This document shows positions 25,650 through 33,874 of a stretch of DNA of 64,000 nucleotides, in pieces (position 1 is the stretch's first letter; each line of letters opens with the position of its first letter). Made by a program: the position numbers and the translations under genes. Location of the stretch: NCBI RefSeq assembly GCF_001646665.1, contig NZ_LWBU01000158.1:194392-258391 (forward strand), given 5' to 3'. Under the pieces are notes generated by a model. The model worked only from the letters and a program-made list of their open reading frames with translations, searched no databases and was not told the origin of the DNA. This stretch comes from Streptomyces noursei. Lineage in GTDB: Bacteria > Actinomycetota > Actinomycetes > Streptomycetales > Streptomycetaceae.

Positions 25650-26993
25650 CTATCCGCGCTGGATGGTGATGGTCGTCCAGGCGCCCACGTGGACCCGGTC
25701 GCCGTCCTTCAGCGGGACGGGGACGTAGGGCTGGATCGGGTCCTCGCCGCCGTTGAGCGTGGTGCCGTTGGTGGAGTTCTGGTCGACGACCGCCCAGGAG
25801 CCGTCCGGCTGCTGCACCAGCACGGCGTGGTGGTGCGAGACGCCCGGGTCCTCCGGCGGCACGGACAGGTCGATGTCCGGGGACTCGCCCGTGGAGTGGC
25901 GCCGGCGGCCGATGCTGATCTGGTTGCCCGACAGCGGCAGCCGCTGCTCCGGGGAGTACGCGGGCAGGTTCAGGCCCGCGGCCTCGGGACCGCTGCGCTG
26001 CATCATCGCCATGAAGTACTCGCGGTCGGGCGCCACGACAGCGGTCCAGCCGGCGGGCGCCGCCTGGTACTGCGGGGTCCGGGGCGCCTCAGCCGGGGAG
26101 CCGTGCGGCGGCTGCGAGCCGTGCGGCGCCTGCTGCTGGGACGGACCCGGCCGCTGGGGTGCCGGCGGCTGCGGCGCCGGGGGGCGCTGCTGCGAGGGCG
26201 GCGGCAGCATCCAGTCGTCCCCGCCGCCACCGCCGGGCGGCTGGGCCTGCGGCTGGGAGGGGGACTGGGGCTGCGGCGGGGGCGGCGGACCCGGCTGCTG
26301 GAACGCCTGGGGCGGCCGCGGCGGGCCGGGGGGCTGCTGGAACGCCTGGGGAACCGGCGGCGGGCCCTGGTGGGCGCCCTGCACGGGGCCCTGGGGCGCC
26401 TGTCCCCGGGGGGCCGGCGGCTCGGGCGGCAGCGGCTCCGCCGGGCGGTTCATCTGCGACGGGCGCGAGCCCTGGTAGTCGAACGGGTCCGGCGGGCGCG
26501 GGGCCTGGGGCGCGGACGGCGCCTGCGGCTCCGACCGGAAGCCGGGCGGCAGGTTCATCCCGGGCGGCGGACCTCCGGGAACGCCGGGACGGCCCTGGTG
26601 GTTCGGCGGCGGGGGCGGCGCGACGGGGGTGTAGGAGGTCGCCGTGTTGGTGAGGAAGTTCCACCGGCACTCCTCGCAGAACGGCGCCATGGCCTCACGC
26701 GGGGTGCGGCACTGCGGGCACAGCTCGGCCTGGGCGGTGGCGTTCGGGTCGCCGCCGGCGAACCCGCCGGGGGCGCCGTGCCCACCGGGCGCCGCGCCCG
26801 GTCCGCCCGGTCCACCGGGTCCGCCCGGTCCACCGGGTCCGCCCGGTCCGGGGTAGCCGTAGGCGGGCGGCGGCGGCGGGGGAGGCGGCGGCGGAACGGC
26901 ACCCGCAGGCGCGCCCGCCCCGGCCATGCGGTGGCCGCAGACCTCGCACCAGTCGTCGGAACCCGACTGGTGTCCGTTCGGGCAGGTCGGCAT
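25650..26993 (-). CDS. FHA-domain protein with N-terminal zinc ribbons and Pro/Gly-rich linker
   Basis: A 447-residue protein. Residues 1-22 form a C-x-x-x-x...CEVCG ribbon (CPNGHQSGSDDWCEVCGHRM), and a second four-Cys module CPQCR...FCEECRW lies near 95-115. A 200-residue Pro/Gln/Gly-rich linker with collagen-like GPGGPGG runs separates these from a C-terminal FHA domain (about 345-445) with ISIGRRRHS, VSHHHAVL and NSTNGTTLNG, the Arg, Ser/His and Asn that bind phosphothreonine. It is the last gene of the kinase operon, the position expected for a phosphoprotein reader analogous to GarA/OdhI. It lacks an N-terminal ETTS phospho-switch motif of GarA, so regulation must differ. ATG at 26993 after GAGAGGGGGAAGCGCCGAC. 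Confidence 0.88.
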   Translation of the reverse strand: MPTCPNGHQSGSDDWCEVCGHRMAGAGAPAGAVPPPPPPPPPPAYGYPGPGGPGGPGGPGGPGGPGAAPGGHGAPGGFAGGDPNATAQAELCPQCRTPREAMAPFCEECRWNFLTNTATSYTPVAPPPPPNHQGRPGVPGGPPPGMNLPPGFRSEPQAPSAPQAPRPPDPFDYQGSRPSQMNRPAEPLPPEPPAPRGQAPQGPVQGAHQGPPPVPQAFQQPPGPPRPPQAFQQPGPPPPPQPQSPSQPQAQPPGGGGGDDWMLPPPSQQRPPAPQPPAPQRPGPSQQQAPHGSQPPHGSPAEAPRTPQYQAAPAGWTAVVAPDREYFMAMMQRSGPEAAGLNLPAYSPEQRLPLSGNQISIGRRRHSTGESPDIDLSVPPEDPGVSHHHAVLVQQPDGSWAVVDQNSTNGTTLNGGEDPIQPYVPVPLKDGDRVHVGAWTTITIQRG

Positions 26994-27047
26994 GTCGGCG
27001 CTTCCCCCTCTCCTCGTCCGGCCCCCGCGGGCCGAGCAGATAGTGAC

Positions 27048-28406
27048 CTATTTCTTGACACGAACGGTCTTGGTGGAGCGCGTCTCGAGTGTCATCTCGT
27101 CCGCTTCCGCGACCTTCGCCTTCAGTCGCACAGTACCGGTCGCCGCGTCGACCACGTCCACCACCTTCGAAAGGAGTTTCGCAGTGTCCGCGTTGCCGGA
27201 GGCGGCCGCCAGCTGCACGGCGCGGCCGAGTTTCGCCGTCGCACCGTCGAAATCGCCGGACTTGCGGGCATCGAGTCCCTGCTGGATGACTTGTGCCAGT
27301 TCCGCCTGACCCGTGTAGTGCGCGACCTGGGGGTTGATGGAGGTGGAGGCAGCCATGTCGTCGGTCCACACCGCCCGCACCAGGCCCTGCGACAGGGTTT
27401 GCGGCGTGCCGCCCGCCGGGTCGGGCAGGACCAGGGAGACGCGCGCCGCCAGCATCTCCTGGCCGATCCCGGCCTCCGGGACCCGGACGCACACGTGGTA
27501 GTCGCGGGACTCGTCGCCCCACGACCCGGTCGGGTAGTCGCCCGAGCGCGGCCCCGCCTCCGTACGCCGGTCCGTCAGGTCCTCCACCGAGGGCGCCACC
27601 TGCTTCACGAAGACGATCTCCACGCCCACCGGTGTCCACAGGCGCAGGACGACGTCGGCGACCTCCTTGCCCATCGCGTCCTCCATCATCCGCGTGAAGT
27701 CCGCGGCGAGGCCCGCCGGATCGGCGACGATGTCGGCCGTGCCGAGCAGCGCCGAGGCGATCCCGGTGACCTCCTTCACCTCCCAGTCCGTGCCCACCCC
27801 GCGGGCGTCGCAGGTGAAGCGGCGGGCGCAGGCCTCCAGGGCGGCCCGCAGGTCGTCCGGCGACTCGTGCTCGTTGCGGCCGTCGGTGAGCAGGATGCCG
27901 TGCCGGATCGGTACGTCGGCGGTCGCCAGGAGCCGGTCGGCGAGCGTCAGCCACGTACCGATCGCGGTGCCGCCGCCCGCGGCGAGCCGGCGCAGCGCCT
28001 CCTTCGCCGCGGCCCGGGTGGCGGGGCCGGCGGTGGCGAGCCGGCCGCCGCCCGGATAGACCTCCTGCGCGACGTGGGTGCCGGCCACCACCGCGAACTC
28101 CACGCCGTCGCGCAGGGTGTCGACCGCGGCGGCCGTGGCGTCGCGCGCGTTGCGCATCTTCGTCGGCGGGTACTCCATGGAGCCGGAGCAGTCCACCATG
28201 ATCACCACGGCGGCGCCGGGCGTCCGGCCGGGTATCGAGGAGGGGGAGGCGGCCACCCGGCCCAGCGCGATACCGCCGCTGGTCCCGCCGCCCGTGGAGG
28301 TGACCGTGACGATCGCGTTGACCTCGCGCCCGCCCTCCGGCAGGTACTCGTTCTGGTACACGTCCACCGAGAACTGCGGCACGTTCGACTTGGAGAAGTT
28401 CGCCAT
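27048..28406 (-). CDS. VWA-domain protein
   Basis: A 452-residue soluble protein. An N-terminal beta-sandwich-like region (QFSVDVYQNEYLPEGGREVNAIV) precedes a von Willebrand A domain with the MIDAS motif VIMVDCSGSM (68-77), a later Thr and the GILLTDGRNEHES Asp. The C-terminal 80 residues are helical and charged. The ATG at 28406 has GAGGAG eight bases upstream. It lies 54 nt before the FHA gene and 86 nt after the phosphatase. VWA proteins of this kind bind partners through a metal ion and often act as scaffolds; here the partner is probably a kinase, phosphatase or FHA product of the same operon (inference). Confidence 0.87.
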   Translation of the reverse strand: MANFSKSNVPQFSVDVYQNEYLPEGGREVNAIVTVTSTGGGTSGGIALGRVAASPSSIPGRTPGAAVVIMVDCSGSMEYPPTKMRNARDATAAAVDTLRDGVEFAVVAGTHVAQEVYPGGGRLATAGPATRAAAKEALRRLAAGGGTAIGTWLTLADRLLATADVPIRHGILLTDGRNEHESPDDLRAALEACARRFTCDARGVGTDWEVKEVTGIASALLGTADIVADPAGLAADFTRMMEDAMGKEVADVVLRLWTPVGVEIVFVKQVAPSVEDLTDRRTEAGPRSGDYPTGSWGDESRDYHVCVRVPEAGIGQEMLAARVSLVLPDPAGGTPQTLSQGLVRAVWTDDMAASTSINPQVAHYTGQAELAQVIQQGLDARKSGDFDGATAKLGRAVQLAAASGNADTAKLLSKVVDVVDAATGTVRLKAKVAEADEMTLETRSTKTVRVKK

Positions 28407-28492
28407 CTGATCGGCTCCTCGGGACGCGGGCTGGCGCCCGCACGGCGGACTGCTGACTGACGTGCGGGGGGCTGGTCGTCGGGCGGGAAAGG

Positions 28493-30025
28493 TCAGGCCG
28501 ATCCTGCCCCTGCGGGCACCACGGCGAACGGCAGGACGGCCACTGTTACGTTGTCGTGCCCGCCCCCGTCGAGCGCGTGCCCGACGAGGACCTGGGCGCT
28601 GTGCAGCGGGCGTCGGGCGGCGTCCGGCGGGACGACCCGCGCCATGTCGGTCGCCCCCTCCGCGTAGTTCCACAGGCCGTCCGTGCACACCACGACGACA
28701 CCGGGGCGGTCCGGCTTGAACGCGGCGGTGTGCGGCTCCAGTTCGTACGCGTCCGCCCCCAGCCAGCCGGTGATGGCGTGGGCGCGCTCGTCCGCGTACG
28801 CCTCCGCCTCGTTCATGAGACCCGCCGCGACCATCTGCGCGGCCCACGAGTCGTCCTCGGTGAGCCGGGCGGGCGGGCCGCTGCGGTCGTCCGGCACCCA
28901 GTAGGCGCGGCTGTCGCCGACCCAGCCGACCACCAGCAGCCCGCCGGCGACGACCGCCCCGACGAGGGTGCAGGCCGGGGCGTTGCGGTGGTGGTGCGGG
29001 TCGTGCTCCATGGCGTCCCCGTCGTCGCCGTCGCCCGCGAGGGCGTTGACCGCCTCGGAGGCCGCGACGATCGCGTCGTGCATCGCCGTCTGCGGATGCG
29101 TGCCGCGCGGGAGGGCGGCCAGCAGCGACTCGTTGGCGGCGGCCGCGGCGGCCGCGGACGCCTCGTCGGGGCGGGTCGCGGACGAGACGCCGTCGCAGAC
29201 GATGGCGACGACGGCCGGCGAACCGTCCGGAAGGGCCGTCGAGGACACGGCGAACGCGTCCTCGTTGCGGTGGTGGCGCAGCCCGCGGTCGCTGACGGCC
29301 GCGACGGCGCCGAGCTCCTCCTCCATGTGGTCGCGCTCGCGGGGCTGGGCGTGCCCGCAGTTCTCGCAGTACCCGTCGGGGTCCACGTGCCCGGCCCGGC
29401 AGGCCACGCACAGCCGGGTCCCGGCCGGCGGGGTCGCCGTGTGCTCCACCGCGCGCGGGTCGGGCACCCCGCCCGCCCCGGGCGGCGGCTCGACGGGAGC
29501 GGGCGGCTGGACGGGAGCGGGCGGCGGCTCGACGGGAGCGGCCGGGGCGGCCGGCGTGCCCGTCCCGGCCTGCGGCTCGGGCACGTGGGCGTGCGGGGCC
29601 GGCCGGGCGGCGGGCGGGGGCACCGGGGTGCCGGGGCCCCAGGGCTCGCCGGCCGTCCCGGGCGCGGGCGCCGGGCGCGCCGCGGGGTCGGGGGCCGGCA
29701 GCTCGAAGTCACCGGCGCCCGCCTCCGCGGCACGGGCGTCGAACCGGACCGCCGCGACCCCCGCCGGGCCCGCCGTACCCGGGGCGCCCGTGGCGGGCGG
29801 GCGGGACGGCCGGTCGCCGAACGGCTGCTCGCGGCCCGGCCCGGCCGGGTCCGCCGGCCACGCGGCCCCGCCCACCGGGGAGCCCATGACCACGGTCGGA
29901 CGGTCCTCCGGCAACGGTGGTACGGCCGACAGGTCGTACCCGCACGCACCACAGAAAAGGTCACCCGACTCCAGCGGCTCCTCGCAGCTGGGGCAGGCGG
30001 ACGGCTGGTGCCTCTGCGACATCAT
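28493..30025 (-). CDS. PP2C-type Ser/Thr protein phosphatase with zinc ribbons
   Basis: A 510-residue protein. Two CxxC...CxxCG modules (CPSCEEPLESGDLFCGACG near 10-28 and CVACRAGHVDPDGYCENCG near 200) flank a Pro/Ala-rich linker. The catalytic PPM domain starts at VAAVSDRGLRHHRNEDAF and includes metal-binding VAIVCDGVSS, VVGWVGDSRAYW, the ALTGWLGAD-like region and VVVCTDGLWNY, GGHDNVTVAV. It would dephosphorylate Ser/Thr-P on kinase substrates, opposing the PknG-like kinase encoded directly upstream. The ATG at 30025 abuts the kinase stop (TGAATGATG), indicating coupling. Confidence 0.9.
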   Translation of the reverse strand: MMSQRHQPSACPSCEEPLESGDLFCGACGYDLSAVPPLPEDRPTVVMGSPVGGAAWPADPAGPGREQPFGDRPSRPPATGAPGTAGPAGVAAVRFDARAAEAGAGDFELPAPDPAARPAPAPGTAGEPWGPGTPVPPPAARPAPHAHVPEPQAGTGTPAAPAAPVEPPPAPVQPPAPVEPPPGAGGVPDPRAVEHTATPPAGTRLCVACRAGHVDPDGYCENCGHAQPRERDHMEEELGAVAAVSDRGLRHHRNEDAFAVSSTALPDGSPAVVAIVCDGVSSATRPDEASAAAAAAANESLLAALPRGTHPQTAMHDAIVAASEAVNALAGDGDDGDAMEHDPHHHRNAPACTLVGAVVAGGLLVVGWVGDSRAYWVPDDRSGPPARLTEDDSWAAQMVAAGLMNEAEAYADERAHAITGWLGADAYELEPHTAAFKPDRPGVVVVCTDGLWNYAEGATDMARVVPPDAARRPLHSAQVLVGHALDGGGHDNVTVAVLPFAVVPAGAGSA

Positions 30026-32569
30026 TCACACCCATGTCCTGGGGCGGAAACGGTTGGCCCGCTCCACCATGTCGATCCTCTCCTCGCCACGCTGAGCGAG
30101 CCGGGCGAGCACCCGGTAGGAGCGTTCCAGTCCGAGACGCAAGGCCCGCTCGTCCGGTTCGCTGCCCAGCAGCGGGGTCCGTGCGGTGCCCGCCCCGGGA
30201 CTACCGGAGAGTACCCAGTCGAGCGCCTTGCCCAGCACCTCCGTGGACAACTGCTCGCGCCGCACCGCGTCCAGGCCGAACTGCCGCAGCGCGGACACCT
30301 GTGCGGCGGCCGCCGCCAGGTCGCCGGCGAGCGGCTCCCGCGCGCTGCGGCGCCGCAGCCTGGCCCGTACGGCGGCCACGCGCGCCGCGGTGCAGTGGAC
30401 CGACGCCTCGGGCACCGACTCCAGCGCCTCGACGGCACCGGCGCGGTCACCGGCGGCCAGCCGCACCCGCGCCAGGCCGAACGCGGCGCTCACGTGGCTC
30501 GGGTCCGTCGTCCACACCAGGCGGTAGTACTCCGCCGCGTTGTCCAACTGGCCCAGCACCTCGGCGCACACGCCCAGCGCCAGCTTGGGCGCCGGTTCCC
30601 CGGGGAACGCGTCGTAGACCGCGTCGAACGAGAGCGCGGCGTTCTCGTCGTCACCCGTCGCCAGGGCCGCGACGCCGCGGTACCACACCACCCGCCAGTC
30701 GTCGGGGTACTGCTCCTCCAGGGTCTCCAGCGCCCGCTCCGCCGAGCCCGTCTCCCCCGTCTCCAGCCGGGCGCGCAGTTCCCGCAGCCGCAGTTCGAGC
30801 GAGACCGCCGGGGCGGTGCGCAGGGCGGACATCAGTTCGGCGGGTGCGGAGGCCATCAACCCCGCCAGGAAACCGGCGTTCGGGTCGGCGGCGTCGACGT
30901 GCGGCACGGGCAGCGCCAGCGCGACGGCGCGCACGTCGAGCGGGGCGAGCAGCGGTGCGGGCGCGGCGACGACGGCCCCGCCCACCGGCCCGGCGCCGCC
31001 CGGCCCGGCGCCCGCGAGGGGCGTACGCGGGGCGGGCACGGCCGCCGTCACGGCGACCCGCCCGCGCGCACCCGCCCGCCTCCCGCGCACCGCCCGCGCC
31101 CCCAGCTCCGACACGTCACCGTCGTCGACGGCGAACAGCTCCGTGTCCGGCACGCGCACCTCCGGCCCGAACAGCGTCGACAGCGCCGGGCGCGGACGGC
31201 CCGTCTGGAGGGCCACCACCTCCCGCAGCACGCCCGTCAGCTGCTCGGCCATCTCCTCGGCCGAGGCGAACCGGCGCGCCGGATCCGGGTCGGTCGCCCG
31301 CACCAGGAGCCGGTAGAACGACTCGTAGGTCCGGAACACCTCGATGTTGTCCGGGTCCGGCAGGGAGTCCGCGAACACGTTCGTGTAGCCCTGGAAGTCG
31401 AACGTCAGGACCGCCAGCGTCCGCGCCACCGTGTACAGGTCGGACGCGACCGACGGGCCGGCCTCCGCCACCTCCGGAGCCTGGTAGCCGACCGTGCCGT
31501 AGATGGCCGACTCGTCGTCGTCCATCCTGCGCACCGCGCCCATGTCGATCAGCTTCAGCTGGTCCCCGGTCTGGATCGCGTTGTCCACCTTGAAGTCGCA
31601 GTACAGCAGGTTCCGGCTGTGCAGGTGCCCGAGCGCCTCCAGCGCCTCGATCCCGTACGCGCACGCCTGCTCGACCGGCAGCGGGTCGCGCCGCCCGTCC
31701 GGCCCCCGCCGCTCGTTGGCGATCTCCTTCAGGGACTTCCCGCCGACGTACTCCATGACGATGTAGCCGTCGAGGGAGCCCGTCCGCTGGTCCAGGTGCT
31801 CCACGAAGTTGTAGATGCGGACGATGTTGGAGTGCTCGATCTCGGCGAGGAACCGACGCTCCGAGATCGCCGCCGCCATCGCGTCCTGGTCACCGGTGTC
31901 CAGCAGGCCCTTCAGGACGACCCACCGGTCGGAGACCGCCCGGTCCACCGCGAGGTAGACCCAGCCGAGGCCGCCGTGCGCCAGGCACCCGGCCACCTCG
32001 TACTGGCCGTGCACGACGTCACCCGCGCGCAGCTTCGGCACGAACGAGTACGGGTGGCCGCACTTGGTGCAGAAGCCCTCCGTACGCCCCGGCCGGTCCC
32101 CGCGCGCCCGGCCGACCGGCGCCCCGCAGTCGGACCGCGAGCAGAACCGCTTCCGCTCCGGCACCTCCGGGTCGGCCATCACCACCGCACGCGGATCGGG
32201 GCGCGGCACCGCCGGGACCGCGACGAGCCCCGCGCCGAGCCTGCCCCGCCCCGACGGGCCGGAGGACGCACCCGAACTGCGCACCGACACCGACCGGGAC
32301 GACCCCGTGCCCGCCGGCAGCGAACGCGACAGCCGGCCCGACACCGAGCGCCGCGACGAACGGGAGGAGCGCGACGACCGCGACGAGCGGGACGACGAAC
32401 CCGAGCCCGCCGCCGACCCCTTGCCGCCGCCCGCGATGCCGGTCGGCGGCGACGACACCAGCCCCGACGGCGAGACGACCGGCGCCAGGCCGCACGTGCC
32501 GCAGTACAACTCCCCGCCGCCCATGTCCTCGTACGAGCCCTCACAGCCGGGCCGCTGGCACGTTCTCAC
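30026..32569 (-). CDS. pknG: PknG-like Ser/Thr protein kinase with TPR domain
   Basis: An 847-residue multidomain protein. Order: zinc-ribbon-like CQRPGCE...YCGTCG (4-27); a Ser/Arg low-complexity segment (RSSRSSRSSRSS, 61-73); a rubredoxin-like pair CSRSDCG and CTKCGHPYSF (143-176); the kinase domain (about 188-440); and C-terminal TPR-type helices. Kinase hallmarks are G-loop AHGGLGWVYLA (197-207), Lys 220 in VVLKG, catalytic YCDFKVDN with Asp 325 (no HRD), and DMG at 342-344 in place of DFG. This architecture is that of mycobacterial PknG. The GTG at 32569 overlaps the coiled-coil gene stop by 4 nt with GGAG upstream. There is no transmembrane helix, so it is a cytoplasmic kinase likely controlled through GlnX/GlnH. 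Confidence 0.9.
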   Translation of the reverse strand: MRTCQRPGCEGSYEDMGGGELYCGTCGLAPVVSPSGLVSSPPTGIAGGGKGSAAGSGSSSRSSRSSRSSRSSRRSVSGRLSRSLPAGTGSSRSVSVRSSGASSGPSGRGRLGAGLVAVPAVPRPDPRAVVMADPEVPERKRFCSRSDCGAPVGRARGDRPGRTEGFCTKCGHPYSFVPKLRAGDVVHGQYEVAGCLAHGGLGWVYLAVDRAVSDRWVVLKGLLDTGDQDAMAAAISERRFLAEIEHSNIVRIYNFVEHLDQRTGSLDGYIVMEYVGGKSLKEIANERRGPDGRRDPLPVEQACAYGIEALEALGHLHSRNLLYCDFKVDNAIQTGDQLKLIDMGAVRRMDDDESAIYGTVGYQAPEVAEAGPSVASDLYTVARTLAVLTFDFQGYTNVFADSLPDPDNIEVFRTYESFYRLLVRATDPDPARRFASAEEMAEQLTGVLREVVALQTGRPRPALSTLFGPEVRVPDTELFAVDDGDVSELGARAVRGRRAGARGRVAVTAAVPAPRTPLAGAGPGGAGPVGGAVVAAPAPLLAPLDVRAVALALPVPHVDAADPNAGFLAGLMASAPAELMSALRTAPAVSLELRLRELRARLETGETGSAERALETLEEQYPDDWRVVWYRGVAALATGDDENAALSFDAVYDAFPGEPAPKLALGVCAEVLGQLDNAAEYYRLVWTTDPSHVSAAFGLARVRLAAGDRAGAVEALESVPEASVHCTAARVAAVRARLRRRSAREPLAGDLAAAAAQVSALRQFGLDAVRREQLSTEVLGKALDWVLSGSPGAGTARTPLLGSEPDERALRLGLERSYRVLARLAQRGEERIDMVERANRFRPRTWV

Positions 32570-33837
32570 TGGCTCCCCCTCCGGTCCACGGGCCCCGCCC
32601 CCGACAGGACTTCCGCGGCCGCCTGCTGATAGCGCAGCACCGCCTGCTCGGCGACCCGCAGGTCGCACGGGGCGCTCCACAGCATCCGGCGTGCCGCGTC
32701 GTACCGCTCGATCAGCAGCGGGTCCTCCGCCATGCCGTGCCGGGCGACCTTCGCCTTGTACGCGTCGAGCCGTCCGCGCAGCTCCGCCCGCACCGCGAGC
32801 GGCGCGGTGACCGCCGTCAACTGCTCGCGCGCCCGCAGCAGCTCGTCCTCGGCCTCCCGCTCCAGCGCCTCCAGCAGCGGCGACAGCCGGTGCCACTGGG
32901 CGTGGCGGCGGTACTCGGCGGCCGTCGCCAGCCGCTCCTGGAGCGCGGTCGGCGGGCCGCTCACCACCGGCACCTCCGACGCGGCGATCTTCGCCAGCAC
33001 CTCGCCCCGCGCCGCCCGCGCCTCGGCGAGCGTCCGGTCGGCGCGCGAGAGGACGTCCCGCAGCCGCAGCAGGCGCGCCTCCGAGTCCTGCCGTACCTGG
33101 AGCACGGCCTCGATCTCGCGGCGCACGTCCTCCAGCGCGCGGGCCGCCCGGTCGTAGCGGTCGGTGTCGGGCCGCCCGCCGCCGGGCGCCGAACTGCCCG
33201 CCGCGGGGCGCCAGAACGCCAGCGGGTCGGTCACCACCTGCGCCCGCAGCGACGCCAGCTCGTGCGTGATGGACTCCAGGTCGTCCCCGGCCGGGTGCTC
33301 CCCGGGCCGTACGCCCACCGAGTGCGCCAGCGAGCGGGTGCGGTGCAGCTCGGCCGCCAGCAGGTCTATGCGAGCCGGCAGCGCGGACCACACCGCGTCC
33401 GCCGTCACCACCACGTCGAGCGAACGCGCGTACAGCTCGTTCATCCGGTCCACCAGCCGCTCCAGGGTGAACCGCTCGGCCAGCTTGGCGGACGTGCCCG
33501 ACACGGTGACGCTCTCGCCGCGCAGCCGCTCCGTCAGCTCGGCCAGCTCCTCGCGTCCGGGCCACCGGCGCCGGGCGCGCACCTCGCGCGCCTCGCGCAG
33601 CGCCGCCGAGTAGGCGTCGAAGTACGTCCACAGCAGGGTGATCGTCCGCTCGGTCTCCGCCCAGCGCTCCTTGGTCGTGCCGGTCAGACCGGCCCCTTCG
33701 AGGAGCCGGCGGCCCGCGTGGTCCTGGAGGGCGAGCAGCGAGTCCTCGACCGCCTTGTGCTCCGCCCCGAGCCGCGCCAGCGCACGGTCCACCTCGTCCC
33801 GGTCCATCACCGGCCCAGGGGGTCCCGTGACGCCCAT
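32566..33837 (-). CDS. Coiled-coil protein of unknown function
   Basis: A 423-residue protein almost wholly alpha-helical, with Leu/Arg/Glu-rich heptads over long stretches (for example ERLATAAEYRRHAQWHRL and EREAEDELLRAREQL), no Cys-rich module and no membrane helix. I do not recognise a named family. The ATG at 33837 has GAGAGG six bases upstream; an ATG at 33807 is an alternative. It lies between the GlnH-like gene (37-nt gap) and the PknG-like kinase (4-nt overlap), so it is a probable scaffold or adaptor between membrane sensor and kinase; this is inference from position and coiled-coil character. Confidence 0.82.
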   Translation of the reverse strand: MGVTGPPGPVMDRDEVDRALARLGAEHKAVEDSLLALQDHAGRRLLEGAGLTGTTKERWAETERTITLLWTYFDAYSAALREAREVRARRRWPGREELAELTERLRGESVTVSGTSAKLAERFTLERLVDRMNELYARSLDVVVTADAVWSALPARIDLLAAELHRTRSLAHSVGVRPGEHPAGDDLESITHELASLRAQVVTDPLAFWRPAAGSSAPGGGRPDTDRYDRAARALEDVRREIEAVLQVRQDSEARLLRLRDVLSRADRTLAEARAARGEVLAKIAASEVPVVSGPPTALQERLATAAEYRRHAQWHRLSPLLEALEREAEDELLRAREQLTAVTAPLAVRAELRGRLDAYKAKVARHGMAEDPLLIERYDAARRMLWSAPCDLRVAEQAVLRYQQAAAEVLSGAGPVDRRGSQ

Positions 33838-33874
33838 CGATCACCTCTCCACTCGTGCAGCTGCGGACAGCAGG

